Below, piece by piece: positions 1 through 7,866 of a DNA stretch of 24,792 nt. The translations under genes were made by a program, and so were the position numbers. Within the stretch, counting starts at the first letter, position 1, and each line of letters starts with the position of its first letter. The DNA comes from Bacteroidota bacterium (GTDB lineage Bacteria; Bacteroidota; Ignavibacteria; SZUA-365), in assembly GCA_023432805.1 (NCBI GenBank), contig JAEYUG010000014.1:1-24792 (forward strand), written 5' to 3'. Below the pieces are notes generated by a model. The model did not search any database and was not told where the DNA came from. It saw nothing but the letters and a program-made list of their open reading frames with translations.

Positions 1-118
1 CCCGCCCAGCAACCCGCGGCGGCCCTTCCCGCCGGGGGGGGGCCCGGGGGGGGGGCGGGGGCACGGCCCCGGCAGATTCCCCGGCATGGGTCCTGGCAGA
101 TCCGGCAGCGGCATGTGA
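1..118. other. Low-complexity G/C-rich contig-edge sequence
   Basis: This stretch holds G runs at 34-42, 46-55 and 57-61, with C-rich blocks around them. No open frame with a plausible start or a recognisable motif is visible. Nothing else in the window looks like this. Two-colour Illumina chemistry produces false poly-G at read ends, so a contig-end artefact is the simplest reading. It covers the region downstream of the 119-3244 gene, so any terminator of that gene cannot be judged. Confidence 0.6.
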
Positions 119-3100
119 TCAACGCCGGATCACGGAAATGGGACGAATGGTGCTCTGACCGGATGCCTCGACATTGAGGAAGTAGATGCCTGTGGGGATG
201 TCTCCAACGCTGTGTCGCAGCACGTGCGATCCAGCCGCGGCGTACCCCAGTCGCGCAACTGTCGCCACTGTGCGACCCAGCAGATCGAACACGGTGACCG
301 CAAGCGCGCCATCTGCTGGCGTATCGATCCGCACTGTGAGTTCGCCCACGACCGGAATCGGGGTGACGTGGATGCCGACGGCTGTCGCGGGCATTGAAGG
401 CAGGCGTACCTCCAATGCAGGATACACATGCACACTCCCATCGCGATCAAGCTGTCGCAGCCTGTAGTACACACATGGGTTGTTGGGGAGTGACGGATCC
501 GCGTCCTTTGCCACATATACGCGCGGGACGTTGCTATTGCCTGCGGCAGGCAGGACCGTGACGATCGACCAGCGTTGTTCGTCAGCGCCGAAGCTGCCAT
601 CCCCACCTGAAGCAGGAGCCTGATCTCGACGATCGTCACCAGCCGCTCGCTCAAGCACGAACGACGCACTGTTGCTCTCAGTCTCCGTCACCCATCGCAG
701 TGCGACTTCACCATTCCTCCATTGCGCCGTGAAGGAGACCAGTTCGACGGGTAAGGGATTGTTTGCGTCCGTCAACGTGAAATCACTGAACCCCGGAGTC
801 ACGAAGGTAACGCTCGCCAGGCTGTCGGCCACTGTCGCAATGAGATCACCGCCGGCAAGTTTCTGCCAATTCACCCCGGCATCCGTACTCCGCCATGGCT
901 GCAGACGCTGGGGATCCACTCCGTTCATTTCTGCGAGCCTCCATGTAACGCCCACCGTGATGCCGGACGATGGCTGTCGTTCGGGCGTGATACGCCACCA
1001 CCTGCGGATGGACTCGCTTCCCATGTATGTGATCGGAGACCCCGACTGGCGAACGAGTGCAACGAGCCCCAGACTATCGCTCCCTGCATCGAGAACCAGA
1101 CCCAGACCCCCGAAATCGGACTGTGATCGATCGATTCGCCTTGTGCTCTGTACGCGCCCGTCGATGCGGCGCGCATGCGTCTCCCCAAGAATCACCGCAT
1201 CTTCATCGAACACGACACTATGCACACCGGTCCTGACATCGCCGGCATGCAGACGCAGGGTGTCGAGAATGGTGAGCGTCCCATTGCACGACACCCCCGC
1301 CGGCATATCGATCTCCATCGTCTCGACGCTCGTCCATCCAACACTTGCTGATGCCGGCGCCGAAGCCTGCAACAGGAGCCGGCCGCGCCTGGAGCGGACG
1401 AGTCCCGGACCTCGCAGGCTGGTACGCAGCACAAGCTGGCTTGTGCCGAGATCCAGCGTGGATCCCGTCGAATCGAAAAGCAGGTTGTTGATTGTTGTCG
1501 ATGTCGTCAGCATGACGGTATCGCGGGTGGAGATCCGCACCAAGCCGGGTGCCTGCGTCACTGGCAGTTCCCCCGACGTCCAGAGCATCGACGATTGCTC
1601 ACTGCCGGCATAGAGGAGCATGGCCCCAGCCTCGTACATGGTGGTGCCCGCGCCATTGATCGCGCCACCACGCATGACGATCCGGCCGCGCACGTACAGC
1701 CGCGAACCTGCTGCGAGTGTGAGTGCCGCACCATCGTGCATCGTCAGCGAGCCGATCACCGCACTTGAATCTTCGAGCGTTGCGGCAGCGCCTGCGAGGA
1801 CGGAGACGTCTCCGAGACAGGCTCCAAGGACGACGCCATTGCCGGCAATCGTCCCCGAGCACAACGCTCCACCGTGCTCTGCTGCAAGCGTATAGTACCC
1901 CGTTGCGAGCTGGTTGGCATTGACCGTAAACGAAACGTAGGTCGCCGTCACACTGGCCGACGCAGCGATCACGACATGTCCACTGCCGAACGCAGCATCG
2001 GTAGGATGGTACAGCAGCACATACGTTGCCGTGTCCACAGGCGCTGACCATGCAGCGCCGTGATACGTCGGGAAGTGAAAGGAGAGGGTCACTGCACCAC
2101 CCGATGTGCCCGGTGCATCAGTCTTCTGCAGACACCAGGATCTGCTCCACCGTGCGGACAGCATGGAACCTCCCGAAAGCGGCACCACGCTGTTCAGCGC
2201 CCCGTCGTGGGCTGCTAGCAGTGCATCTCCATCATCTCTGAGGAAGCCACCCTTGGTCGCCGTCGTCGACAGGAGCAGCCCACCCGAGCTCGATGCGGAT
2301 CCCGCCACGTAATCGGAGTTTCCCAATCGCGCCAGTCCGAGCATGTCATGCCGATGCGTCGTCGAATAATACCATGCCACGGCATTGTCGATTGCAACCC
2401 CCCATTTCGTGCGCAGGTGGTTCATCAGCAGTGCCTGTTCGGTAAGCGAAAGAACCTTCCCGAACAGCAGCACCTCACCGATGTTCCCCCCTTCGCGCGA
2501 TCCAGTCGGGTCGCCGATCTCGGTGTCATCGTCCTGATCGACAGGTGCCGATGCCACAGGCACGACATCACGCGCGGACATGCTCGCACTCCCAAAGAGA
2601 CTCACGGCGGAACTGTTCGCCGTCCCGAACACGGCATGCGTTGACTGAGCGGTGATCCCACCGGAATCCAGCGCGTGTTGAAATCCCTGCCCCGCATCCA
2701 CTGTGAAGCGGAGCGTCGCTCCCGCATCACAGGCCAGGGCGTAGGAACCCGATTGCGACTGCGCCTTGCCGACGAAACGGTACGCGCGAGTTTGATCGGG
2801 AATCGACACGACAGACAACACGGTCATCATCGACGGAGAAAGTGCCGTGTCGTCGGCAACAACGACACCTCTGCCTGCACCGCACGCAATACCGGGCATT
2901 CCCACACCGAGAGCCCCCGCGTCGAAGCGCGGACGCCGCGACGTATCTGCCTGCGCACAGTCGTGTGCGTAACCCGACTTGTCCCGCCATACATCGACAG
3001 CCGTTCCGCTCCGCATGATCGTCGCGGTGTCTGCCGCATCCAGCCACAGCCTCAGCACTCCGCCTGCACCACCGGGGAGTCCCGCCGGATAGTAGGGCAG

Positions 3101-3244
3101 CAGCTGTCCCTGCGCAGCTTCTGATAGGAATCCGAGCAGCACAACAGCACCATACAGCACGATGCGCCGAGCACCGCTTCCGCATGAGGCAGCACGCCAC
3201 CACCCTGCAAACGTCAATCTCCGATTGTTCCCTCTCTCCTGCAT
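119..3244 (-). CDS. Large secreted surface protein, LamG-like plus T9SS type A sorting domain
   Basis: A predicted exported cell-surface protein of 1041 residues, function unknown. The start is fixed by a strong site (AAAGGAGG, six bases before ATG). A long basic N-region is followed by a hydrophobic segment at about 28-42 and a signal-peptide end near AAQG (43-46). Residues about 62-285 look like a concanavalin/LamG-like jelly roll (LWLDAAD, then GNIGEVLLFGK). About 290-350 (ARLGNSDYVAG, then FLRDDGD) resembles a domain common in Bacteroidota surface proteins. About 470-700 is rich in short G/T/L strands like a beta-solenoid. A PLPVELVSF segment typical of T9SS cargo lies near 840. The last 80 or so residues form a sorting domain (VFDLLGRTVA, then PTGIYFLNV). 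It is divergent from a receiver-AraC regulator that may control it. Family assignment is by eye; the ligand is unknown. Confidence 0.85.
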   Translation of the reverse strand: MQERGNNRRLTFAGWWRAASCGSGARRIVLYGAVVLLGFLSEAAQGQLLPYYPAGLPGGAGGVLRLWLDAADTATIMRSGTAVDVWRDKSGYAHDCAQADTSRRPRFDAGALGVGMPGIACGAGRGVVVADDTALSPSMMTVLSVVSIPDQTRAYRFVGKAQSQSGSYALACDAGATLRFTVDAGQGFQHALDSGGITAQSTHAVFGTANSSAVSLFGSASMSARDVVPVASAPVDQDDDTEIGDPTGSREGGNIGEVLLFGKVLSLTEQALLMNHLRTKWGVAIDNAVAWYYSTTHRHDMLGLARLGNSDYVAGSASSSGGLLLSTTATKGGFLRDDGDALLAAHDGALNSVVPLSGGSMLSARWSRSWCLQKTDAPGTSGGAVTLSFHFPTYHGAAWSAPVDTATYVLLYHPTDAAFGSGHVVIAASASVTATYVSFTVNANQLATGYYTLAAEHGGALCSGTIAGNGVVLGACLGDVSVLAGAAATLEDSSAVIGSLTMHDGAALTLAAGSRLYVRGRIVMRGGAINGAGTTMYEAGAMLLYAGSEQSSMLWTSGELPVTQAPGLVRISTRDTVMLTTSTTINNLLFDSTGSTLDLGTSQLVLRTSLRGPGLVRSRRGRLLLQASAPASASVGWTSVETMEIDMPAGVSCNGTLTILDTLRLHAGDVRTGVHSVVFDEDAVILGETHARRIDGRVQSTRRIDRSQSDFGGLGLVLDAGSDSLGLVALVRQSGSPITYMGSESIRRWWRITPERQPSSGITVGVTWRLAEMNGVDPQRLQPWRSTDAGVNWQKLAGGDLIATVADSLASVTFVTPGFSDFTLTDANNPLPVELVSFTAQWRNGEVALRWVTETESNSASFVLERAAGDDRRDQAPASGGDGSFGADEQRWSIVTVLPAAGNSNVPRVYVAKDADPSLPNNPCVYYRLRQLDRDGSVHVYPALEVRLPSMPATAVGIHVTPIPVVGELTVRIDTPADGALAVTVFDLLGRTVATVARLGYAAAGSHVLRHSVGDIPTGIYFLNVEASGQSTIRPISVIRR

Positions 3245-3337
3245 GTCCTACCTCCTTTCATGCTTTTCGATGCTGCGAACCGAGGCCGGCTCGTTGTCAT
3301 GGCAAAACTGCGAAGGTGCGTTCAGAAGAGATATCAC

Positions 3338-3356
3338 GATCGACGCAGAGATCGAC
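3338..3356. promoter_or_regulatory. Direct repeat GATCGAC-N5-GATCGAC, candidate operator
   Basis: Two identical 7-bp units lie at 3338-3344 and 3350-3356 (12-bp period) in the spacer between the surface-protein gene and the divergent receiver-AraC gene. AraC-type regulators commonly bind direct repeats, so this could be its site. That link is inference; the repeat itself is seen directly. It would sit about 95 bp upstream of the minus-strand gene. Confidence 0.3.
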
Positions 3357-3416
3357 ACTATCCACACAACGGGAGCCTGGTGGCACGATGCACATCATTT
3401 TTCACGTTACCCCCTC

Positions 3417-3433
3417 TCGTATGTGAAATACGA
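3417..3433. promoter_or_regulatory. Inverted repeat TCGTAT-N5-ATACGA in the divergent spacer, candidate operator/promoter zone
   Basis: A perfect 6-bp dyad with a 5-base spacer lies next to the most A/T-rich part of the 3245-3530 spacer (about 3421-3490). That patch is where promoters for the two divergent genes would be expected. I could not pick a convincing -35/-10 pair for either direction, so only the dyad and the base-composition change are claimed. Confidence 0.25.
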
Positions 3434-3530
3434 TCGTTTTGTGATAAAAATTTCGGATATCTACATCTTGATTTAGACAGCATTTCTTGCTTAACCTGCT
3501 GGTCAAATACTCTCACACAACGAGGTACAC

Positions 3531-4328
3531 ATGACCACACCCGATTCCCCGTTCATGCTCGATCATGTCCGAGTATTGATTGTCGAAGATGATGTGACAC
3601 TCGCATCCATGCTCGCCGAAATCGTCACGCAGCAGGGTGCCTCCGCCCGCGTTGTGCAGAGTATTGTCGAGGGACGCACGATCCTCGCGCACATGCTCCC
3701 GGACATCGTCCTGCTCGATCTGGTTCTCCCCGATGCGAGCGGCATCACATTGCTCACGCATATCCGTCGGTCACGCCGCACCGACGTGGTGCCAGTCATC
3801 ATTCTCTCGGGACACTGCATCGGCGATGTGCGGCAGCAGGCGCTCGATGCGGGTGCCGACTACATCTTTCAAAAGCCCTTTGTCGTCAGAGAGCTGGTCT
3901 CCGTAATGCAGCAGCGCATTCTGGCGCGACGTCGCACGCATCCCGATCTGCAGTCCGCCCCGCTGCCCGTGCAGGTCGGCGGCACGGAATCCGATCGTTT
4001 CAATCGACAGGTCACGATGTGGGTCGAACAACACTATGCGCAAACCACGATCACCGTCGCACACGCGGCACGTGACCTCGGAGTGAGCGAAGCAGTGCTG
4101 CAACGACGCTGCAACAGCTACCTGGGCTGCTCGTTCAACATGTACTTGAACAACTGGCGTCTCAATCTCGCACATGCATACATTCAAAGCGGATGCTACA
4201 ATATGGCCGATGTCGCCTACCGCACGGGATTTGCCAGTCCCTCCTACTTCACCCAGAGATTCCGCAGACGTTTCGGCATCACACCGAAACATCTCTCCAT
4301 GCAACTCCGCCGTCAAACAGCCACATGA
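3531..4328 (+). CDS. Response regulator with C-terminal AraC-type DNA-binding domain
   Basis: A 265-residue cytoplasmic transcription regulator. Residues about 12-128 form a CheY-like receiver: acidic pair D20/D21, phosphoacceptor D63 (IVLLDLVLPD), switch S93 (ILSG) and K115 (QKPF). Residues about 155-262 form an AraC/XylS double helix-turn-helix: one HTH around VAHAARDLGVSEAVLQRRC, the second around MADVAYRTGFASPSYFTQRF, ending in FRRRFGITP. The start at 3531 has CGAGG five bases upstream. All phosphorylation residues are present, so it should be controlled by a histidine kinase, but none is adjacent. It is divergent from the large T9SS surface protein and may regulate it (inference). The class name is secure; target and signal are not. 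Confidence 0.93.
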   Translation: MTTPDSPFMLDHVRVLIVEDDVTLASMLAEIVTQQGASARVVQSIVEGRTILAHMLPDIVLLDLVLPDASGITLLTHIRRSRRTDVVPVIILSGHCIGDVRQQALDAGADYIFQKPFVVRELVSVMQQRILARRRTHPDLQSAPLPVQVGGTESDRFNRQVTMWVEQHYAQTTITVAHAARDLGVSEAVLQRRCNSYLGCSFNMYLNNWRLNLAHAYIQSGCYNMADVAYRTGFASPSYFTQRFRRRFGITPKHLSMQLRRQTAT

Positions 4329-4551
4329 GCCAATGCTCCGCACGCTTCCCGGCGGGAGGCACTCCGGTGACAAGGTTTTGAACATCTCCGCTCCCTTCGT
4401 GCAGGAAGTGCACACGTGATCAACACCCTCCATCCGAAATCTCCGAAATCAGCGTATTTCACGCAGTTGTTGCGCCGGTTTCGTTGTTGGCACGCCGCGT
4501 GTCACAATCATGGCAGTAGTGAACACGATACTCAGGCATTCCCGAACAACA

Positions 4552-5028
4552 ATGGATACATTCATGACACGCCTCGGATGGATACCCCTTACACTCGCTC
4601 TGTGCCTTGTGCTGACTGTGGATTCGGCTCTCAGTCAGACAGCAGGGTCGTCTCTGGGCAGCATCGATGCGGGTGCGACCCAGGCCACGCTCGCAGCTGA
4701 CTTCAGCACCCGAACAGAAGAGCCTGCTCCCCCTGCAACGAAGGATGCATCGAAAACCCGGATGAGCGTCTCCTCCGCATTCCAGTCGGAAACCGTACAG
4801 CCCGAAAACGGCGAAGTCGGCGTCCTCTTCCTCCTCTCCCGCAAGGCAACAGTGACTGTGACACTGACCGATGTGGACGGCCGTGAACTCTGCCCCGCCT
4901 ATACCAGCGAGTACCTCCGCGGCATGCACCGGGCTACTGTCTCGACACGACACCTCGAGCCAGGCACGTATCACCTGACCGTGACCACCGAAGGTCTCAC
5001 CCGCGTCAAGCCGTTCAACGTCCGCTAA
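4552..5028 (+). CDS. Small secreted protein consisting mostly of a T9SS-type sorting domain
   Basis: About 158 residues from the chosen ATG at 4552. In-frame ATGs at 4510 and 4564 are alternatives; none has a clear ribosome site, and 4552 or 4564 gives the best signal peptide. A hydrophobic stretch (WIPLTLALCLVLTV) ends at SALSQ, the likely cleavage region. A low-complexity linker of about 40 residues follows, rich in A, T, S and P. The last 85 or so residues form a beta-sandwich resembling a T9SS type A sorting domain, ending GTYHLTVTTEGLTRVKPFNVR-like in pattern (GTYHLTV, then KPFNVR). There is no room for a passenger domain. It could be a carrier-like or regulatory surface peptide, or a decayed cargo gene; the sequence does not decide. 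Confidence 0.72.
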   Translation: MDTFMTRLGWIPLTLALCLVLTVDSALSQTAGSSLGSIDAGATQATLAADFSTRTEEPAPPATKDASKTRMSVSSAFQSETVQPENGEVGVLFLLSRKATVTVTLTDVDGRELCPAYTSEYLRGMHRATVSTRHLEPGTYHLTVTTEGLTRVKPFNVR

Positions 5029-5059
5029 CAGCACCTTCCGCACATACCCCAACGACAAC

Positions 5060-5083
5060 GGAGGCGCCCGCAAGGACGCCTCC
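5060..5083. terminator. GC-rich hairpin between convergent genes
   Basis: A perfect 7-bp stem (GGAGGCG at 5060-5066, CGCCTCC at 5077-5083) with a 10-base loop lies in the 83-bp gap between two genes whose 3' ends face each other. It is placed where a bidirectional terminator would be, but no T-tract follows on either strand, so it may act only as a 3'-end stabiliser. Confidence 0.35.
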
Positions 5084-5111
5084 ACTGCATCTACACAGAC
5101 CCAGCCGCAGT

Positions 5112-7853
5112 CTACTGCTGCATCTCGCGCACCACACGCATCGGAATGCTCAGTCCCGCCCGCCGCAGCTTCCCCGCATAGCCCTCGATCTGCTCCTGCG
5201 CTGCACGTTCGGTGCCATACCATCCCTCACGCACGCGGTACATCGTCCGTCCATTCCTTCCTGCAATTTCTTCGATCGCCCAGGTGCCACCGAGCAGCGG
5301 CAGCAGCGTGTCTCGCAACCGCACCGCGCTCTTGATGTACTGCAACGTCCCCATGCTGATGCCGTAGAGCGAACAATGCATGGATGTGGATGGTGCAAAC
5401 GCGCGCAGCATGTCGGCAGCAGATGCAGTCGCCGCGCGCAACGCGCGGGAAGCCTCCTCCGCCGCCGCATCGCTTCCCAGACAACCAGAACGCAGCACGT
5501 AGGTAAAGGATCCGTTCACAGCACGCTGCTCGATGACAATGCTGTCGCGCTGCAACTGCGACACAACCATGCGCTGCAACACCTCGCGCACGAATCGCGC
5601 ATCCTCCGCATTCTTGAACGTGTGCTCGACGCGGAAGCACTCGCACGCACGCGCCTTCGCCGTCGACGCAGGTGCCGGCTCCGCTCTGAGCATATCGGTG
5701 GCCAGGGGACGGGTGTGCAGAGCCCGGGTATCATTACTCGGCACCAGCGTCATGAAAATCTCGATCCGGCGACCTTCGGGATCATTGCATGCCAGGCTCG
5801 TGCGCTTGACCTGCTTCCTGCATTCGGTCTGCATCTTCGCACCCGACTGCGGCACATCACTGCGCCATGTCGTCTTGTCGTAGATGCCGAATCCGTCGAT
5901 GTCGTAGACGATGCGCTTCTGCGCGAGCAAGTCGCGATATGCCGTCGATCGTGTCGCCATCTCTCGATCGATCGTCTGCTTCGTGAAATACGCGCGCAGC
6001 TTCGAAAGCATCACATTCCCGCGCTGGCCGCCGTCGGGAAGCACGACCGACGCGTCTCCCACCGCTGCAGGCAGGCTACGCGACCACATGTTCGCACCTT
6101 CACGAATCACCACATCCTGCATGCGCACCTCGCCGTCGGCGACATAGTCGCCCTGCGCCAGACCGCACGCGTCCGTGTACCCGATCACCGTGACGAGCAG
6201 CGTCAGCTCTCCGCTGCAAGGACTCATCTTCTCGATCGCCCGATCCATCTTCTGATACACCTCGCGTTCGAAGAACGTGTCGATGTGAGACGATGCGCAT
6301 GCATAATCATAGTCGTTGCGGTCGATGAAGCGCGACGAGCGCAACCGACCACCCGCATACTTGCTTTGAAACTCCTTGAAGTTCCGCTTCGTGTTCGGCC
6401 ACCAGTACCCCGTGATGAAGTACGGCACACCGCTCGCGTCGGAAATCACCACCGTCTCTTCTGGCGTTTGGTTGCAGTCGCAGCGCACCTGCACGGGAAT
6501 CACCTCATTGCTGAACGGCACGCGCAACGTCGTCGGCCAGCACGTCATCGTCAGACAGCGGTCGGTCAGACCACCACGCGCAGCCGTCACCTCGTCGCCC
6601 ACACGCACGCTGATCGTCTCGCCCGACATCGCCTCGCGCGTGACTCCGTTGATCGTCACCTGCAAGGGCTGTGACACGAGCAGACGCCCCACCGCCAGCA
6701 TGCTCGAGTCCGGCACGTCGCCGCCCTCGTAGCAATACACCTCGGGTCTGATCTTCACACACGGACTCGGTAGCGCACATCCATAGATGTCGTAGCCGCC
6801 ATACCCGCCGCTCCGATCGGATGCATAATACAGCGACCGCCCATACTGTGTCTCATCGATGAACGGGAAGATCTCGTTCGCAGACGTGTTCACCGCAAAT
6901 GCCGCGTCGCCCATGCACCCGCTCACCGTCGTGAACGTGTTCATGTTCAGCACCGTCAACTCGGCCCCGCCCATCAGCACATCCAGCGCACCCGCATGCC
7001 AGATGTCGTACCCCGCACTCGATGGCCCCTTCGCCGCGAAATCCCAATTCGAGGCGAAGTACACCTCGCCCCGCGCATCGATCATCGGCGATATGTCATG
7101 CCCGGGCGACGAGATCCGCTCCAGCATCCGCGGTGCCGTCCACACCCCGTTCTCGCGCACCGACGTCCAGATGTTGATGCTGGTGTCGGATGGTGCAAGA
7201 GGATTCGTCCGGTTGGAGACGAACACGAGCGTGTCTCCACTCGGCGACAAGGTCGGCTGCGACGTCCACGCGGATGCAAGATTCACGGCATCCAGCGGAA
7301 GCGGCTCGCTCCATCGGCCATCGGCACCACGCGTCATCGACCACAAGAAGAGATTGTAGCTCGAGGCCGCGGGCGCAAGCACCGCCGCTCGGTCGATGCC
7401 CTGCTCCACCGCGAGAATCCGTACATCCCCCCGCTGCGTGACCGTACCCTTGGTCATGCCGTCGAAGTCGCCCTGCACCAGGTCCATGCGCATGGCACGA
7501 CCCCAGCCCCGCGATGCACAGACGCCGACACCGGGAGTGGGACGTGTCGAACGGAACACATCGGCCGGGAGATCGGTCGGCTTCTTGCCACCAAGTGCTC
7601 GCGAACTGGTGAACCACAGCGTCTCGCCGTTTGCACCCCGCTCGATGAAAGGCGCGTAGTCATGGGCGCGGCTGTTCACATCGGCGCCGAGCAGTCCCGT
7701 ACCAGCGGGACAGCAGGTCACCTGTTTGGTCTCCTGCACCTCATCCTGCAACACTGCATCGCCTGCGCTGCATCCGCCGGCCACAAGTGCACCAAACATG
7801 AGTACTGCCGCGGTCAGGCCGCGCCACATCGTGTTTCTGTCGTTGGTCTGCAT
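5112..7853 (-). CDS. Envelope lipoprotein with PD40 repeats, OmpA-like domain and two SPOR-like repeats
   Basis: A 913-residue lipoprotein. The start at 7853 is preferred because GGAGGAAGGC lies directly upstream and a signal peptide with lipobox (LVAGGC, C28) follows. Residues about 60-360 carry WD40/PD40-like propeller blades (SQPTLSPSGDTLVFVSNR, YYASDRSGGYGGYDIYG). About 370-460 is an Ig/CRD-like beta region. About 480-700 is OmpA-like: GYTDACG at 558-564, NxxLSxxRA (NVMLSKLRA) at 613-621 and RRIEI at 695-699. These keep the Asp and Arg expected to bind peptidoglycan, but the domain has an insert between them. Residues about 739-828 and 829-913 look like two SPOR-type repeats. It is the last gene of a three-gene operon, 13 bp after its neighbour. 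The propeller plus beta domain plus OmpA order recalls T9SS PorE; the SPOR pair does not. Exact role unknown. Confidence 0.85.
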   Translation of the reverse strand: MQTNDRNTMWRGLTAAVLMFGALVAGGCSAGDAVLQDEVQETKQVTCCPAGTGLLGADVNSRAHDYAPFIERGANGETLWFTSSRALGGKKPTDLPADVFRSTRPTPGVGVCASRGWGRAMRMDLVQGDFDGMTKGTVTQRGDVRILAVEQGIDRAAVLAPAASSYNLFLWSMTRGADGRWSEPLPLDAVNLASAWTSQPTLSPSGDTLVFVSNRTNPLAPSDTSINIWTSVRENGVWTAPRMLERISSPGHDISPMIDARGEVYFASNWDFAAKGPSSAGYDIWHAGALDVLMGGAELTVLNMNTFTTVSGCMGDAAFAVNTSANEIFPFIDETQYGRSLYYASDRSGGYGGYDIYGCALPSPCVKIRPEVYCYEGGDVPDSSMLAVGRLLVSQPLQVTINGVTREAMSGETISVRVGDEVTAARGGLTDRCLTMTCWPTTLRVPFSNEVIPVQVRCDCNQTPEETVVISDASGVPYFITGYWWPNTKRNFKEFQSKYAGGRLRSSRFIDRNDYDYACASSHIDTFFEREVYQKMDRAIEKMSPCSGELTLLVTVIGYTDACGLAQGDYVADGEVRMQDVVIREGANMWSRSLPAAVGDASVVLPDGGQRGNVMLSKLRAYFTKQTIDREMATRSTAYRDLLAQKRIVYDIDGFGIYDKTTWRSDVPQSGAKMQTECRKQVKRTSLACNDPEGRRIEIFMTLVPSNDTRALHTRPLATDMLRAEPAPASTAKARACECFRVEHTFKNAEDARFVREVLQRMVVSQLQRDSIVIEQRAVNGSFTYVLRSGCLGSDAAAEEASRALRAATASAADMLRAFAPSTSMHCSLYGISMGTLQYIKSAVRLRDTLLPLLGGTWAIEEIAGRNGRTMYRVREGWYGTERAAQEQIEGYAGKLRRAGLSIPMRVVREMQQ

Positions 7854-7866
7854 GCCTTCCTCCCTG

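Noticed and set aside
4416..4700. 94-codon + strand open frame upstream of and overlapping the small secreted protein
   Set aside because: GTG start without a ribosome site and a His/Cys/Asp mix with no motif; the overlapping frame has a signal peptide and a sorting domain.
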